A stretch of 64,000 nt of DNA from Jaminaea rosea (taxonomy: Eukaryota > Basidiomycota > Exobasidiomycetes > Microstromatales). The number at the start of each line of letters is the position of its first letter. The stretch's first letter is position 1. The stretch is from positions 1 to 64,000 of the forward strand of contig NW_020289979.1 in the NCBI RefSeq assembly GCF_003144245.1. Direction: 5' to 3'. Shown here piece by piece: positions 19,218 through 29,890 of the stretch. Made by a program: the position numbers and the translations under genes. Below the pieces are notes generated by a model. That model searched no databases. It was not told the DNA's origin and saw only the letters and a program-made list of their open reading frames with translations.

Positions 19218-21120
19218 ATGCGAGGCAAAGTCATCCCCTTCATCGTTGCCCTTGGGGGTCTCTTCGTCTTCTCGACCCTCTTCATCCTCCTCCAATTCTC
19301 CATCCGACTACATCGCAGGCGCAAAGAGGAGGTGGCCGCTCTCAAGGAGTTGCAGGAGCGAATTAGGCGCGCACAGCTGCGTGCTGATGGGCAGCTGGGC
19401 GACGACGAGAACGATGGAGGACAAGAAGTGGAGAGCGGTACGAGGCAAGGCAGGCTCAATCGCCTCAGCCAGCTCCTTGGGCGGAGCCCGTCGACGAAAC
19501 CTGCCCTCGTACTCGCGCCGGGAAGGATGCGCCATCGTCGTGCTATGGAGGTCGAAGGTACGGGTAGGGAGAGCAAGAGAACAAAGAAGACGAGAGCACT
19601 TCTGGAACAATACCCCATGTTCGACTACAATAGGAAGAGACGTGCGTACCTCCCTGCCTCCCTTCCTACCGAGCCGTAGACGCCAAGCGTACTGACGACG
19701 TCGATGAGTCTGACACACAGCCCCTATCCTGCACACTGTCGGCGTTGGTCCAGCCAAAGCCAGAGTGGATGACTTGCCCCGTCTCGAGGAGGAGCATAGG
19801 AAGCGACAGCAAGAGACGGAAGAAGCTACCATGCGCGCTCAGGGGGCTCAGTTGGGGATCATTATACCGCCTAGCAACAGTAGAGCTGATGTTGACCTGG
19901 CGATGCCCGCCGAAGCGCGTCTACCCGCCGAGCCTGGCGCGCTGGAGCAGGTTCCTTCGTATCATAGTTTGCAAGAGGGGTTAGCCGCTCAACAACAACA
20001 GCAGCAGCAGCAGCATCGTCCCCACCCAGAAGCTGTCGCCACCTCCCTGCCAGGTCAGGTCGCCGCGCCCAACCCCAACCCATCCGCAAGTGCAAGCGCA
20101 ACGCATCTTCCCTCCTCCCCACTCGCACAGCTCTCCTACCGCGGAGGGGAGCACGGATCCTGGTACTCCGTGCACGATCATGCCCACCACAACAAGCTCG
20201 GACTCGGTCTCGGCAGCAGCGCTGGAGCAGGCGCGAAAGTATCCCCCCCGCCAGCCGCTTGGCGATATGGTTCTGGCTCTGCTTCTGTTTCAAGGAGCGG
20301 GTCACCACAGCAGCAGCATCAGCATCAGCAGCTCGCTTCCAACTCGAGCATGCCCGATCTGTACATCGGCGTCGACGCCAACGCCCATGCCAACGCTTCC
20401 AGTACCACGCTACAAGTACAGGCCCAGGCTCAGCTTCAAGGTCAAGCGCACCAGCACCAGGGTCAGGCGCAGCATCATGCACATTCCTCCCTCTCATCCC
20501 TCACCTCTCTCTCCACCACGACCGAGGCCGGGTACGAGCCCAACAACAAGGCCCACACAAGCATGAGCAGCGCCGCAGGGTACTCGAGCTATTATTGGGA
20601 TCGAGATTATTGGCGTTCCACCGGTGGCGGCACTGGCGGGCCATCCGAGTCCAGCCTGCTACTCTCGAACGCTTCGCCCGGCGGTGCTGGCGCCGGCGTC
20701 ATCGGCGCCAGCGAGTCGTCCCTTCCTCTTGCGACCACGAGCACGACGACGACGAGGGAGCGTGCCCCTTCCCCTCGCACCTCGCATCGCAACCGTGATC
20801 GCGATCGCAATTGCGCCCGCACCTCTCCCGTACGCAGCCCCTCCAACTCGACGACTTTGACTACTCCTTCCCCCTCCACGTCCACGCAACGCACAATGAC
20901 GACGCGCACCTCTGCCCCCTGGCAACACGGGAAACATCGTCCCACCCCAACGGCTCGTACGACATTCCAGCCTCCTTCGGCGAACCTGTGGGCCGATGAA
21001 GGGGAGACACCTTTGCCTAGCGAGTATTGGAATGTCAAAGGGGCCGAGAGAGTGGGGTTGGAGGGGGGAGTGAGGGAGAGTTGGTTTGTTGCGGGTGCGG
21101 AGAGGGCGAGGGGGCGTTGA
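19218..21120 (+). CDS. Unrecognised single-pass membrane protein with a long low-complexity tail
   Basis: The predicted protein has 607 residues, from two exons (19218-19641 and 19721-21120) joined by a GTGCGT...CACAG intron in phase 1. I do not recognise the family. Residues 5-28 form one strong membrane helix (VIPFIVALGGLFVFSTLFIL), followed at once by a basic RLHRRRKEE stretch, so the N-terminus is probably outside or lumenal and the tail cytosolic. A coiled-coil-like segment covers about residues 34-60. The junction region (YPMFDYNRKRR-PPILHTVGVGP) looks structured and could be a family signature. The remainder is Gln/His/Ala/Ser-rich, with runs of Q and repeated GQA/QAQ units. The end has aromatic patches (YSSYYWDRDYW, LWADEGETPLPSEYWNVKG), which suggest short binding motifs. 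It converges with SNX41 (248 bp between stops). Confidence 0.7.
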
Positions 21121-21368
21121 TGGGGAGTCGGAGAGGGGTTACGCACCTGCCGGCGCTGCCGCAGCGGGACCGTCTATCCCGCCTGGTAACGGTGGAGGGC
21201 GTGGCTGGCAGAGAGGGGAAAGGTGAGAGGGAAGGGCAGAGCCGAGAGTTGAGAGTTACGGGCAGGCAGGCAGGCAGGATATCAACGTTTAGCCATCATC
21301 TCATCTTGTCTCATCTACATACACATCTCCCTCTCACACGTTCCGCCCCCCCCCCCCTCTCTCACAAG

Positions 21369-23497
21369 CTACCACACACTTTCCGTCTCCCCCATCGCAG
21401 CGCCCTTCCGCTTCGTCTTCCCGGCACCACCACCAGCCCCACCACCACTGCTAGCACCAGCACTACTGCTGTTGCTATTGTTGCGCTCCTCGTGCCTCGT
21501 GAGCGAGCTCTCCGGCATCCTTCCCGTCGGCCACTGTTCTGCGCTAGAAGCAGGCTGCACCCGCCCCTCAATGGCGTCGATGGAGTCCTTGGCTTCTTGC
21601 CAGTTTTGCAAATTCTGTATGCGGGAAGGGAGATGGGATGAATTGGAAAGGTGCGCGTGCGTGAGTAAGCCTCGCCTTGAGAGCAGGAAAATGAGAAGGT
21701 CGGGGGTCTCGCGCCCGTAGCACTCACGACTCGACAAAATTCCCTATGCATCCTAGCTACAGCGAGCATCATACCCTTGAAATCCCTCACTTTCCCCCGT
21801 TGGAATCGATCCAGATCAGTCTGAATAGCCCCCGTGGCCCATTTGAGGTCCGCAGCGGTGAGCTTGAGCCCTTCGTCCAGCAGGAGGATCTCCTCGCGCA
21901 GACGGGATATCTCGCGTCGACGGGTAGACTCTGGGTCCACGTCTAGGAAGGAGGAGAAGGTGGAGGTGAGAGAGGAGAGTAGACCGCCACCGCCACCTGC
22001 CCCGCTCGAGGAGGAGCTGTGACTCGGACGATGCCTGAGCGCGGCTGGATCGCGCGAGGCGTTGGCGCCATGATTTCCAGCCGCGGCATTTTCGTCGTTG
22101 CTGGGCGCAGCAGCAGCAGCAGCACCAGCAGATGGTGAGCCGATGCCGTCACTCCACCCTGCCTCGTCGCCCAGACCTGGTGACCGTCCCCTCTCCGCCG
22201 AGGCGCCTTCCTCGTCCTCCCCCTCAACCGCCGAGCCGTAGATACTGCTCTTTCCCCTCCTCCCAGCCGCCCCACCGCCATGCATGGCCCCTGCCGTGCC
22301 CAATCCCAAACTTCTCCCACCAGTCTCCAACGCCCTATCCAACCTCCGAGCCTCTGCCTCGATACGCTCCAGCTCCCCCAACTTAAGCCGCTTAGCCTCA
22401 AGAGCATCTTGTGCCATCTCAAACTGCACATGCTTAGCCTGTCTCCACTTCAACAACTTCTGCAACACGGAAGCAAACTGCACATACTCGTGCAGAGGCT
22501 CAGTAAAGCTCTGTTCCCAATCCCCTAGCAAGCCCCCAATGGACATAAAAGTGGAATCGGCCGCTTGACCCGTCCGCTCGATGGCTAAGGCGAGGGCGCC
22601 AGACTCGCTGAGAGAGAAGCCATTCAGGACGGCACCTAGCTCTGCAAAGTCCCCCGAGGAGTCGGACCAGCGACGCGCGACACGACGGTTGGCTTTTTCG
22701 AGAGATTGGCTCATGTGTGCCGCAAAGCGGTTCGTGAAAGCTTCGCTGTCCAGAAAGCGTTGTGAGGGGTTGCGCAATGGCTGTTGTGCGCCGGTTGAGC
22801 TGGGTGGAAGGGGTAGAGAGGCGTACGCTGGGCTTGCTTGAGGGTCTGCCGGATTCTGTGGTGGGGCTCTGAGGTTCGACTTGGGGAGGTGTGAAAGAGG
22901 CGGCGTTGTGAGGATCTCGTGCCATGGGAAACGGCCATCTAGGAATTTGCGGAGGACCGCGTCGCTCTGCAGGGTCGGGTGGGAGGCGCAACGTCGGAGG
23001 AACGATTGGAGCATTCGTTTTCGCCTGGCGATGATTGTTGCATCTTCCTTTGCTTTGGATTGGCGAACGGCATAGTCGCTCAAGGTGTGCTTATCTGGTA
23101 TGGGTGGGATGATGAGCGTCGGGTGGAGGGAGACGAGGGCGCTGCGGAGTGCTTCGAATTCCGAGTAGCGACGTTTTGCTTCGGTGGTGCCCGTGCGGAT
23201 GACGTAGACGATGAAGGACGATGCGCCTACGTGGTCCGTCGTCTTTTGAGCGTCGATTATGCTGAGGGTAGACATGTCGATTTCCGGGGGTGGGAGAGGG
23301 GCGTGTTGCTGTTGCTGTTGCTGTTGCTGAGCATGAGGAGCACTTGGTGAAGAGGAAGAGGAGGCGGCCCGCGCGGATGGAGTTGCCTCGTTGGTGGTGG
23401 TGGTGGTGGTATCCTGGTCCTCGTGGTAGGACGGTGGCCGTGTGCCACTACCCTGCGCAAAGGGATCCATGTCATCGGCGCTGGCATGGGACGCCAT
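21369..23497 (-). CDS. SNX41: PX-BAR sorting nexin of the Snx41/Atg20 family
   Basis: The encoded protein has 671 residues, from exons 23497-21728 and 21614-21369. Snx41/Atg20 proteins bind PI3P on endosomes, heterodimerise with Snx4 and act in recycling and selective autophagy. Residues 1-72 are Ser/Gln-rich. The PX domain spans about 76-187, with the PI3P site RRYSEFEALR and the PPIPDKHTL loop. The Snx41-type linker (LPKSNLRAPPQNP, RFLDSEAFTNRFAAHM) precedes a BAR-like helical domain (WEQSFTEPLHEYVQFASVLQ, RQAKHVQFEMAQDALEAKRL), which is interrupted by a Gly/Ala/Ser-rich stretch. The intron lies in the last helix and joins MHREFCRV to NLQNWQEAKDSID, which restores the family helix. I chose 23497 as start; an in-frame ATG at 23527 is possible. 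It shares a 350-bp promoter with ERG1. Confidence 0.9.
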
Positions 23498-23847
23498 GCT
23501 GGATGTAAGGCGTGTAAAGGTCGTCAAGTTGCTCAGTTGCCAGTTGCGAGCGGCAAGCGTGCGTCAATGCCTTGGCCTGAGCGTCTGTCTGGCTGTGTCT
23601 CTCGCGTCTCGCTCGCGTGGCACTTTCACTCGACCTCAACGACGCCACAGCCAATTGCGTCTGCGTCTGCGTCTCACACTGCCGCCGCCGCCCCTCGGTG
23701 AGTTGCTGACCCAAGTGCACGTCAAGGCCGAGGCGGAGGCAGGCGGGGCGGGCGGGCGGGCGAATCAACGAGAGCGAGCCTAATTGACAACTTCGCATCT
23801 CAACGTTCAATTTGTTCCTTCCCTCATCAACAACGCTCGCCGTCAAC
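23498..23847. promoter_or_regulatory. Shared divergent promoter, SNX41 / ERG1
   Basis: These 350 bp lie between divergent starts. They contain a CCAAT box at 23651-23655, three tandem TGCGTC copies at 23656-23673 and a GGGC repeat near 23738-23760. The same TGCGTC unit occurs before the paraoxonase-like gene. I saw no convincing sterol-response element. Confidence 0.5.
23656..23673 (+). repeat. (TGCGTC)3 direct repeat in the ERG1 promoter
   Basis: Three perfect tandem copies sit directly next to a CCAAT box, about 174 bp before the ERG1 start. Confidence 0.85.
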
Positions 23848-25731
23848 ATGGCATCCACATCTGAACCCGATCTCACCCGCCACTTCGACTTCACAATAGT
23901 AGGCGCAGGAGTAGTAGGTTCCGCCCTCGCCTACTCCCTCGCCCGATCCGGACGCTCCGTCGTCCTCGTAGAGCGTGACCTCTCCCACCCTGACCGCATC
24001 GTCGGGGAGCTCCTACAGCCGGGAGGGGTCAAAGCCCTGCACTGGTTGGGCATGGGAGAGTGCTTAGATGGGATAGATGCCGTGCCCGTTGAAGGCTATC
24101 AGGTATTCTATGGGCCCAGGGCTGTGCCTATTCCTTACCCTGAGGAGGCGGGAAGGTATGGGGGCAAGGGCGTAAAGTCCACTAGTGGAAGAGTAGAAGG
24201 ACGATCCTTCCACCACGGCAACTTTGTCTCCTCTCTCCGTCGCAAGGCCATGTCCCATCCAAACGTCACCACTCTCGAAGCCACAGTCCGCGACCTCGTC
24301 ACCAAGGACAACAAGATCGTCGGTGTCCGCTGCACACGCAGCAGCACCTCTGCCAGCTCCAACTCAGGTCCAACAGCCTCAGAGGCAGACTCCTCCTCCT
24401 CTTCCTCAGAGCTCACCCTCAACTCCACAATCACAATAGTAGCAGACGGCTGTTTCTCCAAATTCCGCCGCACTCACGGCTCCTCCATCTCTCCCAAAGT
24501 GCGCAGCAACTTCGTCGGTCTCGAGCTCAGCCATGCACCCCTCCCTGCCCCGCACCACGGGCACGTAGTCCTCTCTCCCTCTGGCCCCATCCTCCTCTAC
24601 CAGATCGGCTCGACTCACACGCGAATCCTCATCGATGTCGCTGGAGAGAAATTGCCCAGCCAGGCAAAGGGGGAATTGCAAAGGCATATCAGGGAGGACT
24701 TCTTGCCGCATATCCCCGAGGAGCTTCGCCCGTGTATTGAGAGGGAGCTGGATGCCGGGCAGAGGTTGAGAAGCATGCCGAATAGCTTTTTGCCGCCTAG
24801 TATGCAGGGCCAGAGTAAGGATAGGGAGGGAGTCATCGTCGTGGGGGACGCGTTGAATATGCGTCACCCGCTTACGGGCGGTGGGATGAGTGTAGGACTG
24901 TGGGACTGCGTGCATCTCACCAAGGTTTTGGGCGGCAGTGAGAGGTGGTGGAGCGACGAGGAACAAGGCGACAAGCACGCAAAAGCGACCACCCCGCTCG
25001 ACCTGGCCGACTGGCCCAACTGCATCCGCCCAGCCCTCCGCACTTGGCATTGGCGTCGCAAGTCTCTCGCCTCGGTAATCAACATTCTCGCTCAAGCCCT
25101 CTACTCCCTCTTCGGGGCAGACGACGCATCCCTCTCCGTGTTGCGCGAAGGGTGCTTCAAGTACTTTGAGCTCGGCGGGGAATGCGTGGGTGGACCCGTC
25201 TCCCTATTGAGCGGTCTCGAGCCCAACCCCGTTTTGCTGGTAGACCACTTCTTCCGAGTTGCACTGTACAGCATCTACTGTCTCTTTGCGCACGAGCAGT
25301 TCTACGAGAAGGAGGGGCGAGCACGCAAGGCTGGGTTGCTCGAGTGGCCAGGTTTGGTCTGGAGGAGCGTCATGGTCTTTTGGACGGCTTGTGTCGTTAT
25401 CCTGCCCGTCATCTGGACGGAGATGCGCGCCAATGTGCCAAGGTTCCCGGACTCAGCCAAGAAGCAGGGAGCGACGATCCTCAGACCTTTGGTGCTCCTC
25501 GTCGCTCTGGCTGGGGTGGCGGGAGCGGTCTACTTCAACTCCTCGTCGTCTTCAGCGCTTCTCTCGTCACGTCCGCCATCCTCCTCCTTTGGCGGCAATG
25601 TCAGCCACGGCTCTGGCTCTGGCAGTGGATTCAGTCCACTGCATGGGGCTGGCACTGGTGCGAACTCGCTGTTGGAACAGCTGAGAGCCCTCTCCTCCCT
25701 CTTCTCTTCGACCTCTGCGTCGAGGGAGTGA
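23848..25731 (+). CDS. ERG1: Squalene epoxidase (squalene monooxygenase)
   Basis: This intronless gene encodes 627 residues. Erg1 converts squalene to 2,3-oxidosqualene with FAD and NADPH-P450 reductase, in ER and lipid-droplet membranes; it is the first oxygen-dependent step of sterol synthesis. The FAD-binding GAGVVG is at residues 19-24, followed by VERDLSHPDRIVGELLQPGG. The second FAD motif GDALNMRHPLTGGGMSVG and the C-terminal hydrophobic segments are all present. A Ser-rich insertion (about residues 170-195) interrupts the FAD domain. After a final membrane helix (LRPLVLLVALAGVAGAVYF) there is an extra Ser/Gly tail of about 70 residues, so the protein is over 100 residues longer than yeast Erg1. 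I chose the ATG at 23848 because it opens directly into the conserved HFDFTIVGAG segment. Confidence 0.96.
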   Translation: MASTSEPDLTRHFDFTIVGAGVVGSALAYSLARSGRSVVLVERDLSHPDRIVGELLQPGGVKALHWLGMGECLDGIDAVPVEGYQVFYGPRAVPIPYPEEAGRYGGKGVKSTSGRVEGRSFHHGNFVSSLRRKAMSHPNVTTLEATVRDLVTKDNKIVGVRCTRSSTSASSNSGPTASEADSSSSSSELTLNSTITIVADGCFSKFRRTHGSSISPKVRSNFVGLELSHAPLPAPHHGHVVLSPSGPILLYQIGSTHTRILIDVAGEKLPSQAKGELQRHIREDFLPHIPEELRPCIERELDAGQRLRSMPNSFLPPSMQGQSKDREGVIVVGDALNMRHPLTGGGMSVGLWDCVHLTKVLGGSERWWSDEEQGDKHAKATTPLDLADWPNCIRPALRTWHWRRKSLASVINILAQALYSLFGADDASLSVLREGCFKYFELGGECVGGPVSLLSGLEPNPVLLVDHFFRVALYSIYCLFAHEQFYEKEGRARKAGLLEWPGLVWRSVMVFWTACVVILPVIWTEMRANVPRFPDSAKKQGATILRPLVLLVALAGVAGAVYFNSSSSSALLSSRPPSSSFGGNVSHGSGSGSGFSPLHGAGTGANSLLEQLRALSSLFSSTSASRE

Positions 25732-25855
25732 GCAGGCGGGGGCGCATGATCACGTTGACCATCAAACCGTTGCCCATCAGATGACACTATCATTATCACC
25801 ACCGCTCTGCCTTGTCTTGCTTCGGCGCCTCGATACCCAAACCTTCACCGCACCA

Positions 25856-25873
25856 CTCTCTCTCTCTCTCTCT
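25856..25873 (+). repeat. (CT)9 microsatellite
   Basis: A perfect CT dinucleotide run lies in the 281-bp spacer between the convergent ERG1 and PRE6 genes. Confidence 0.85.
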
Positions 25874-26012
25874 GCACTCTTTCTCGCCTACCTTTTGTTA
25901 CTCAGCATAGCAGCATCGCCAAATACAAGATGATCTCGCAGTCACGCTCATGTCCACGAACGATTATGATGATGAAGGAATTGTCTTGTCTCATTGCCTG
26001 CCACGCCCCACG

Positions 26013-27089
26013 CTACGAGTCCCCAGCCCCGCCCGCCATCTCCTGCGCCGTCTGTGCTTGCTGTGCCAACCTGCCACGACGGCGTTCCGCCTCTGCCTCC
26101 TTCTCGCTCTCGATGACTTTGACTACCTCCTCGATCTCGCTCAAATCCAGGTTCTGCGGGCGCGCGCGAGCGAGGTAACGCAATTGAATCGATCAGCACT
26201 CTTTCTGCCTCAGCTGTCTAGCCAGCTCCCCGGGGGGGAAGGGGGAGGGGAAGCGCCGACTCACCTTCAACTTGCCATGCCCATCCATTACCACGATCTC
26301 GATATTCTTGGCTCCCGTCTGAACCACCTCTAGGAGACTCTTGATCGTAAGCTTGACAGTATCCTCCCTGTTTAGGCCCTCGGAATAGTTCTTCTCGAGG
26401 AACTCGCGCACCGTCTTCGAGGAGCGACCGATGGCGTTTGCTTTCCATGCGGAGAACCTGTGGCGTGGGGAGGAGGGGAGGTTGAGCAGAGTGAATTAGG
26501 TAGTAGTGCGAAGAGGTGACGTTGCACTCACATTCCACTAGGCTCAGTCATGTACAACCTAGGCCTATCCTCCTCATTCGCATCAAACCCAACAATGAGC
26601 GTCGCGATCCCAAACGGCCTTACACCGCCACTCTGAGTGTATCGCTGCTGAATGCCCGCAATATGCCTCGTAATGTAATCGATGGTCACAGGATCTTCGA
26701 CTCTCAAGCGATGAGACTGGCATTCCACTCGAGCCTTGTCGATCAAGATGCGGGCATCGGCCGTGAGCCCAGCAAAGGCGAGGCAGACGTGGTGATCTAG
26801 CATGGCGGTTTTGCGGATAGTGCGGGCGTCTTGGAGTTGGAGGACCGACTTTTTCTCTACGCCGAGGACTACGACGTCTTTACCGCGGACGCCGACCTGT
26901 GGGGGCGAGAGCGAGCGAGATGAGAGAAGGAGAGGGAGGTCAGCGTGCGACGCGGACGACAATTGAGCAAGTCGCATAGCTACGTACAGCGCAGGTCCCC
27001 TTGCGGACGGCTTCCATTGCGTAGTCGACCTGAAAGAGGTGGCCATCCGGCGAGAATACGGTGAGCGCTCGATCGTATGAGCGAGACAT
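26013..27089 (-). CDS. PRE6: 20S proteasome subunit alpha4 (Pre6/PSMA7-like)
   Basis: The encoded protein has 266 residues, from exons 27089-26988, 26896-26532, 26457-26265 and 26153-26013. It is one of the seven alpha-ring subunits that gate the proteasome core. The N-terminal signature [20 protein letters not shown] is typical of alpha4. It is followed by [53 protein letters not shown] and [20 protein letters not shown], all close to PSMA7/Pre6. [20 protein letters not shown] follows, and the C-terminal helix is Glu/Arg-rich. Alpha subunits lack the catalytic Thr, as here. Phases 0, 2 and 0 are all restored. Intron 3 contains a G-rich run near 26231-26250 (plus strand). It shares a 447-bp divergent promoter with the MATH-BTB gene. 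Confidence 0.97.
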
Positions 27090-27536
27090 GGTTGCGTTAG
27101 CGTGGTGGTGATGATGGTGGAGAGCCAAGTGTCGCTGCGTCGTGCAGGCCAAGCCAGGGCTGACGAGGCTTCCTGTCCGTCCGTCCGTCTGTCCGTTCAT
27201 CTGGCCGCGCGGCTTCGTCTCGCACGTCGTCGAGTGCTGAGGGTCGAGTGGAATCGAGTGAGTGGCCCGAGCGCGGCAAGCAAGCAAGCATCGAGGCTGA
27301 CAGGGCGGGACGGCAGTCGAGTGCGATGCGGGCGAGCGGGACAAGGGACGGAGACAAAGTCGGAGAGCAGCGAGAGCAACGAGAGCAATGAGAGGAGCAA
27401 AGCAACCAACACACACGCACGCACACACACGCACACACGAAGAGGCTGAGGCTGAGGCGTGCCCTCGAGAAGGCAGGCAGCACTTTCTTGTCTCCTTTAC
27501 CACCATCACCCTCGCCCCTTTCTCTCCCTACGCACG
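27090..27536. promoter_or_regulatory. Shared divergent promoter, PRE6 / MATH-BTB gene
   Basis: These 447 bp lie between divergent ATGs. They contain GTCC/GTCT repeats around 27177-27195 and a CA/CG alternating run at about 27410-27438 (purine-pyrimidine alternation that could form Z-DNA). Confidence 0.45.
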
Positions 27537-29890
27537 ATGGCTCAAGCCACCGCCCAGCTCACGGCTGCAGCCGCCCAACGCCGCACTGCCCGCCGTGATG
27601 GGAATGGCAAGGAGCCCAGCTCTGCCGTTCCCACTTCAACGGGCTACGTCTACGATCCGGAGAAGCCTTCTACTTGGATCCCCAATGAGAGCCCCTGCAC
27701 CATCTTCGAGTGGCCGCTCACTGGACTCAAGGAGGTCTTCGATACGAGTAAGCAGGAGACGAAGAGTAAAGTGCTCAAGAGCGTGCCGTTTGGTGGGGGC
27801 AGGTGGAGTATATTGTTCTATGCTCAGAGTGGACATGATCAGGTGCGTGGCCGGGAAGCAGAGCCAGAGAGAGCTCGTTGTTGCTGGAAAGCTCACTTTG
27901 CTCCCCCACCTTGCCCCCGCTAGTACTGCTCTCTCTACCTCAATGCTGAGCCACTCGAGTCGGAGCGCACCACGTCTCTCCAGGGCAGAGGAACCCCGTA
28001 CGCCGAAGGTGGTCCTCCTCGTGCAGCCTGGAGCGGTGGTCAGAGCGAGCCTTCCTGGGCTCGAGAAGGCAAGTATCGCTTCAACTTCACCATCCAACGA
28101 CCAGACAAGTCGCACGTACTCGGCCAGAAAGATGCGCAGGATCATTCGTTCAGCAGCAAGACGAGCAACTGGGGTTGTGAGTGGGCGCGCGCACGCGAGC
28201 ACCTCCTAGTCAGTGAGCTGAATCACCCCTCCTCCCCCTCTTTGCGCCCGCGTCAGGGGCCCAATTCGCCAAGCGTGACGTAGTCTTCTACGACGACCCC
28301 AAAGTCAAAGAGACGGACTGTTTCCTCATCACTGTTAGCATTCAAGGGTCGCCGGAAAAGGCCGTCACCGAGCAGCCTACGGGAATGGTGGTGCCTCCAG
28401 CCCTGCTCAGCGCTATGGGCTCCCTTCTCGACGATCCTGAGCACAGCGACGTCGTCTTTGTACTTGACCAGCCACGCCGCCGCGATTCCACGTCTAGGGC
28501 CCCGCCGAGACAGATCTACGCCATCAAGAAGTGGGTGTGGCGCGGCGCGACGTGACGTACCAGCAGATGGACGGCAAGCTGATCCTCATTCATCCCCTCT
28601 AGGATTCTCGCCTCTCGCTCACAATACTTTCGTAGCATGTTCTCTGGAGGATTCGCCGAGGCCGAGCTCTCAGAAGGCCACACGTCCGCTGAGAGCCTTG
28701 CCGGTCCTTCACACGATGGCGACGACGCGCCCCGAGCCGCCAAGTCGTCAGCCCGCAGGGCATCTACCTCCTCGCGCAAGTCATCGTCTTCGTCTTCCTC
28801 CCACTCCCACTCCCACTCTTCTGCAGCCGCTTCAGAGGAGGACAGCTTCGATGCTTACGAGCGCATCCTCGAGGACTCGGACGCCGAGATTGACGAAATG
28901 GAAGCTATGGAGATGGAGGAGGACAATGATGATGATGGTGCTGGCGAGGAGAGCGACGGATACGAGTCTGCCTCTGCTCCGAGCAACAATAACAGTCGTA
29001 CCGACCTGACAGCGCTCAAGAAGGCGACGTCGTCGTCGAGGACGGCCAAGGCCAGCGCAGCCCGCAAGTCCGGGTCCAGCTCCAAGTCGAACGCAACCAC
29101 AACAAGTCGCCGTCGCAGTATTCGCGGGGTGGCACAGGGGAAGGACACAACTACTACGAGCAGCAGCACGGCCCGCGCAGCGCAGCATCCCTACGACAAT
29201 CGTCGTCGTCGTCGCGTCGTAATACCGGACAGCTCCTACGCGACATTCAAGGCTCTCCTCTACTTCCTCTACACGGACACCATCGAGTTCGCGCCATTGA
29301 CTTCGAGCTTCCTCGACTCCGCCTCCACCACCTCGTCCAAGCGCGGAGGCATGACAGCGAGCACCTCAACGACCAGCCCTTCCGGCTTCGCCAAGCACAC
29401 TAGCTCCGGCGTCGACTCAGCCCCCTTCAACGACTTTGCCAGCGAAGTCCTCCAAGCATACAAGGCGCGCCAAGCCATCATTACTTCGTACGTCTCTTCG
29501 CACCCAACCCGCCCTGCCCCTTGCTCAGCCAAGGCAATCTATCGTCTTGCGGATAAGCTGGATCTCCCCGACCTGCGCGCACGCGCTCAGGCGCACATTG
29601 CCAGCCAATTGACGGTGGGCAACGTGGTGTGGGAGGCCTTCAGTAGTTTCGCGAGCAGACACACGGCGATTAGGGATGTGCAGCTTGCCTTCTTGTATAG
29701 CAAGTGGGGTGAGGTGAAAAAGACAAAGGCTATGCGCTGTCTCTTGATGAGGAGCGGGAGTGGAGCTCATCCGGGCTTGCCGGAGGTTTGGCCGCAGCTT
29801 TTGAGTCAGTTGGAGTATAGGCAGCCGAGTGACGAGGGAGAGGGGCACGAGGGGGAGGGACAGGAGGGCAAGCAGGTGGGAGAGACTTGA
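27537..29890 (+). CDS. MATH-BTB domain protein (probable Cul3 substrate adaptor)
   Basis: The encoded protein has 706 residues, from exons 27537-27842, 27924-28176, 28257-28530 and 28603-29890. MATH-BTB proteins (SPOP/HIB-like) recruit substrates to Cullin-3 ligases. The MATH-like domain covers about residues 48-225 (FEWPLTGLKEVFD, WSILFYAQSGHDQ, YCSLYLNAEPLESE, KYRFNFTIQRP, NWGWAQFAKRDVVF). BTB begins near residue 245 (HSDVVFVLDQP; IYAIKKILASRSQYFRSMFSGGF). It is then broken by about 185 residues of Ser/Asp/Glu-rich, disordered sequence before it resumes (SSYATFKALLYFLYTDTIEF). A second insertion of about 75 residues precedes the final helices (AKAIYRLADKLDLPDLRARA). The junctions NWG-WAQF and AIKK-ILASR restore conserved segments. 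The domain order fits SPOP-type adaptors; the substrate is unknown. Confidence 0.88.

Noticed and set aside
26940-27509. Upstream extension of the PRE6 first exon
   Set aside because: Alpha4 subunits begin directly at the [13 protein letters not shown] segment. The extension is low-complexity and fills the divergent promoter.
28637-29890. The last MATH-BTB exon taken as a separate gene starting at 28637
   Set aside because: That ATG lies in the middle of a BTB helix (SQYFRSMFSGG), and upstream exons join in phase to give a MATH domain and the BTB start.
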